A stretch of 64,000 nt of DNA from Bedellia somnulentella. Its lineage: Eukaryota > Arthropoda > Insecta > Lepidoptera > Bedelliidae. Shown one piece after another: positions 60,892 through 64,000 of this stretch (within the stretch, counting starts at the first letter, position 1; the number at the start of each line of letters is the position of its first letter). The position numbers and the translations under genes were made by a program. The notes under the pieces are model-generated. The model was not told the origin of the DNA. It ran no database searches and saw nothing but the letters and a program-made list of their open reading frames with translations. The stretch spans positions 13,052,873-13,116,872 of the forward strand of contig OY755173.1 in the NCBI GenBank assembly GCA_963576735.1, read 5' to 3'.

Positions 60892-61349
60892 TTAAAAAGA
60901 CTACACAAGTGCAACTCTACTGATATTTTTTTTGCTTAATACTTCGGCATACTTTCATTGAATGTCGAATTTAGTTTCAAATCACATAAATTGCTGTAAA
61001 TAGGTCTTATTTCAGTAAGTCAATAAACTTAAGTAAAAATAAATGACCAAATTCAATCTTCATTGCAACTTTAATCTATTGTTTTGCGCGCATAGCTTAC
61101 GCACAAGTAGTTGCGGATTTTTTATATTTTTTTATCGAAAGGAATGGTTACTGCTGGCCCTGTGCGACTTCACCGTGACTTTATGTGTGCTGGGCAGCCG
61201 AGGGCCGTCCTGGCTAGGCAGGTGTGTGCATCTAAGCTAAATCGGATAGAGTAGTTGCGGACGGAAAGCCAGTAGTTAATTAAGACTATGCAGGAATTAT
61301 TAAAATTTTCCGCATACATATTCTAACGAGTAATGGTTATTGTTTCCAG

Positions 61350-61425
61350 AATGACATCTCCAAAGAAGGCCACGGGTGTGCCTTGCAGCTTGGTGTTGGC
61401 TGATGGGTCTGTTTTTCAAGGAGAG
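61350..61425 (+). CDS. CAD: CAD first coding exon, arm C
   Basis: Starts at TGTTTCCAG then AATG and reads through LADGSVFQGE, matching arms A and B. The same LINE tail follows. The next exon would lie beyond the window end, so the state of the arm C gene beyond this point is unknown. Confidence 0.78.
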
Positions 61426-61461
61426 AGAGAGGAAAGAGACAGCATTTTTTTTTTATAATCT

Positions 61462-62085
61462 ACAAATAATAATAATAATAAAAATAATAAAAATTTATTC
61501 AGTTTTCAAAAGTACATAATATTCGTCTTAACCTAGTTAGTTATTTAAAGTACAAAATATAACATTTTCCCGTTCCTGAGCTAGGTAATTTACCTGTATT
61601 TCAGGCAACAATAAACAAAAAAGGCTTAAACTATCAGTTTTCATATAAGATATTGGTAAGTAGTGTATTAATTTTTATCAGAATTGATTGTATCTAACTA
61701 ATTGTATTCTTATAATAAAAAAAAAACATCTTATTAACTTATTATATTAAGCAATTCCTCTGATTCCGTGTATGTAAGATTTAATAGCCACGATTGAAGT
61801 TTTTTCTTGCATTCAAAGTAGTTTAAGTTATATAATGCTAGTAATCTATTAATTTTATTATATAAGTATGGCCCTAAAAATATAAAGAATCTGTTTGTAA
61901 TGGAAAATTTTGCACTATAAGTATTCAAACATACTATATCCTTTCGCCTCCTGTTTAGTGTATCAGGGTTGAAGTATAAGCTAGCATGCTGTTGTAGAAC
62001 AGTGAATAGAATAAAGAGCTGGCGCTCAGTTAGCACTTTGCATTGTTTATATAGTTCGGTAGTAGGGAAAATAATCTACTGGCAT
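61462..62085 (-). mobile_element. LINE tail, arm C copy
   Basis: Same LINE tail in arm C with the coding frame 61,734-62,036. The 3' microsatellite is longer than in A (AATAATAATAATAAAAATAAT). Confidence 0.72.
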
Positions 62086-63014
62086 CCTTGGGACACCAAA
62101 GTAACAGAGTAGTACTCGTACTTTAGTAACATAGTTGGTTTTTGTAAATTTAAAGAACTATTATCTGTAATAAAATTGACATTTACAACGAGATCTTTTC
62201 ACTCGATCTCTGCCCATCGAGTGCCAAATTCGTAGTACCTATGCTCTCTTTAGTTTTTGCCTTTGTCAACTATTTTAAGCTTCAGATCGATAGAGATTAA
62301 ATTCTCAAGAGGCTCATATCTATTCTATCTAGGTCACTCTCAACTAATCTACATTTTGGGTCAGAATCGTCACCTCACCATCGTCTTCTATGTCACTTAC
62401 TACTTTATTTCTACCATCTTGGCCCCTATTTATGGCCGCAGTGTATGTATGTATTTACATGAAATAAAAGTTTTGTTTCTGCCGGTAATGGGTAGCTGGT
62501 CCATCTGAAAAAATATATATTGTCTGCATGACATTAACATGACATTGCAATACTGCCAAATTTTGACTTTTCCTGGCACCTTATCTTGCGTTCTGTTTTT
62601 TCTTCTGTGTAATCTTTTTCTGCATTTTTCATACTTTTTCTGTGTTTCCTCCAATACTTTTGACCTAAATAATTTTGACCTGTGTCTTTTTGCCGTATTT
62701 TTGCCGCGTTTTGTTGTTATCGTTATCGAATCAATTGTGTTATCACGTGAATTTGAAATTCGAGGTTTCGACAAACGTCAAAACACGGACAATATTAATG
62801 GAGGACGTTGAGTATGGTCTTCAACAGTTGGAGTACTAAATTGTGGAGTCATAATACAGGTGATGATTCTGTTTGCATAACAATTCGAAGAGCTTAAGCT
62901 CTGTTCCTACGTTTAGCATTTGCAGCTCGCCATTTTTTTAATTGCTCTGTGTTTCCTTGAAGTTTAATCTTTTACTAACAGTTTCTTAGCATGGTACCTG
63001 TCTAAATTATTTTC

Positions 63015-63250
63015 TCATAAATAAAAGATGTTATTAAAAGAAAGAAAAATTTCGACACTGGCGGGGTTCGAGAAATTTCGCGCTGGATGCCAACTGACAC
63101 TGTAGCTCAGTTGGTAGAGCGACGGGGGCGTATACCCGAAGGTCGCGGGTTCGAACCCCGCCAGTGTCGAAATTTTTCTTTCCTTTAATAACATCTTTTA
63201 TTTATGAGTAATAATCCCCACATGAGGAATTCATGTCAAAAAACATTAAA
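63015..63250. mobile_element. Foldback SINE containing a tRNA-like gene (arm C only)
   Basis: Arm A (about 14,172) has a single site; here the site is duplicated (CTAAATTATTTTC at 63,002-63,014 and 63,251-63,263), a 12-13 bp duplication typical of LINE-driven retrotransposition. The insert contains a tRNA-like sequence (63,096-63,168) and ~58 bp inverted arms (63,014-63,072 and 63,150-63,208), so the left arm is a reversed copy of the tRNA 3' half plus downstream sequence. Related sequence to its tail occurs in reverse at 9,515-9,575. Confidence 0.8.
63096..63168 (+). tRNA. tRNA-like sequence, probably a tRNA-derived SINE head
   Basis: A perfect 7 bp acceptor (GACACTG/CAGTGTC), a D arm (GCTC/GAGC, A box TAGCTCAGTTGG), and a perfect T arm (GCGGG-TTCGAAC-CCCGC, B box GGTTCGAACC). 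The anticodon stem is only four pairs (CGGG/CCCG) and encloses eight bases (GGCGTATA), so the loop is one base too long and the anticodon cannot be assigned. Likely a pol III-competent pseudogene rather than a working tRNA. Confidence 0.55.
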
Positions 63251-64000
63251 CTAAATTATTTTCCCTAGATTCCGCTTCTTTTCCTGGGTTGGGTTTTTCT
63301 TTTTGCGGTTTTCTCGGTATATTATTTAATTTTAAAACCAGTTTGAAATAGATCGTTGTAAAACCATCTGAAACAAATAATATAAATAAATATGTTTAAT
63401 AATATATCGCTATTGTGTTTAATAATACCTTTTGATACAAAGTTTAAACTAAAGTCTACTCTGTTACCTAGTTTACGACTCTGTTACCATTAATTAAGCA
63501 ACAGAGTTGTTAGTAAGAGAGCGGTAAATCTAACAGTCTTTGGACCATTTATGTTAGTTACACTGCGTGGGTTGAGATAATTAATGGTTAAATAAGTTAT
63601 TCACACTAAATACTACGAGTTTATTGTAAATTCAATAAGAAATTATTAATTACTTACCCAATTATGACGGTAACAGAACGGACGCAGAATAAACACTCGC
63701 ACAACTTTTGACGCCGCGTGGCCGTCTAGCTAACTGTATTATCCTCCCACCCTTGTGTTTTGCGTTCATAATAATAACGGCTACTGCACCACAATTGTAA
63801 GAACTTTGAATTCAGTGAAATCTGTATTTCTTCTCGGGTTTTAGTGTAGTAACAGAGCGGTACTATTAATTTAGTGGACTCGTGGGACAAAAATTTAAAA
63901 CATATATTAAATAATCGTTTAATGTCAATGTAATGTTATGAACGTATTTAATGTATTATTATAATGTCTTATTTAAATATAATTCGAATTTTGAAGCATG

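Larger units (their letters stand above)
52017..64000 (+). repeat. Arm C of the inverted duplication (continues past window)
   Basis: This arm is a mirror image of arm B about the spacer 51,863-52,016 and collinear with arm A: 52,397 matches A 1 and 64,000 matches about A 14,920. It lacks the A insertions at 1,948, 4,792 and 7,184. It has its own piggyBac (59,052-60,891) and foldback SINE (63,015-63,250). By collinearity the next CAD exon should lie about 3 kb beyond the window end. Confidence 0.92.

Noticed and set aside
63096..63168. Functional tRNA gene
   Set aside because: The acceptor, D and T arms are fine, but the anticodon loop has eight bases and only a four-pair stem, and the unit lies inside a retroposon with target duplications.
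1..64000. CRISPR array, bacterial operon or phage
   Set aside because: No regularly spaced direct repeats with unique spacers; genes have spliceosomal introns and eukaryotic transposons.

Overview
The window is AT-rich, intron-bearing eukaryotic DNA. Its mobile-element mix fits an insect and most probably a moth or butterfly: Helitrons ending in a hairpin plus CTAG, a TTAA-flanked piggyBac, CR1/Jockey-like LINE tails, tRNA-derived SINEs and many copies of a ~250 bp repeat ending in (TATG)n. No species can be named from sequence alone.

The dominant structure is one segment present three times in alternating orientation. Arm A (+) runs 1-24,441, arm B (-) 34,020-51,862, and arm C (+) from 52,017 past the window end. 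A and B face each other across a 9.6 kb unshared spacer. B and C face each other across only 154 bp. The segment carries CAD (rudimentary in flies), which encodes the fused first three enzymes of pyrimidine synthesis: glutamine amidotransferase-carbamoyl-phosphate synthetase, dihydroorotase and aspartate transcarbamoylase.

In arm A the CAD remnant spans 12,533-28,498 with all domains recognisable and introns intact, so it is a DNA-level duplicate and not a retrocopy. In arm B (34,424-46,129, minus strand) it stops after the MGS-like exon. In arm C only the first coding exon lies in the window. None can make a normal CAD protein. A and B share a TGA in the second recognised amidotransferase exon, and all three share a LINE fragment abutting first coding exon 1, so the gene was already broken before the inverted duplications. 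Each arm then collected private damage: mainly indels and a LINE insertion in A; three nonsense transitions, an 8.4 kb deletion and a 113 bp tandem duplication in B.

The arms also differ by private mobile insertions with visible empty sites in a sister arm: a ~0.5 kb TIR element, a 1.7 kb Helitron and a 3.2 kb element in A, and an internally deleted piggyBac and a foldback tRNA-like SINE in C. These order events: CAD death, inverted duplication, then fresh transposition. The A-B spacer holds the unshared 3' half of CAD, a terminal exon of an unidentified minus-strand gene, LINE, SINE and Helitron remnants. A 200-N gap at 49,621 interrupts arm B and looks imperfectly joined. Decayed, intron-bearing, palindromic, transposon-rich gene copies are what one expects of a sex-limited W chromosome or similar low-recombination region; that is an inference, not something the sequence proves.
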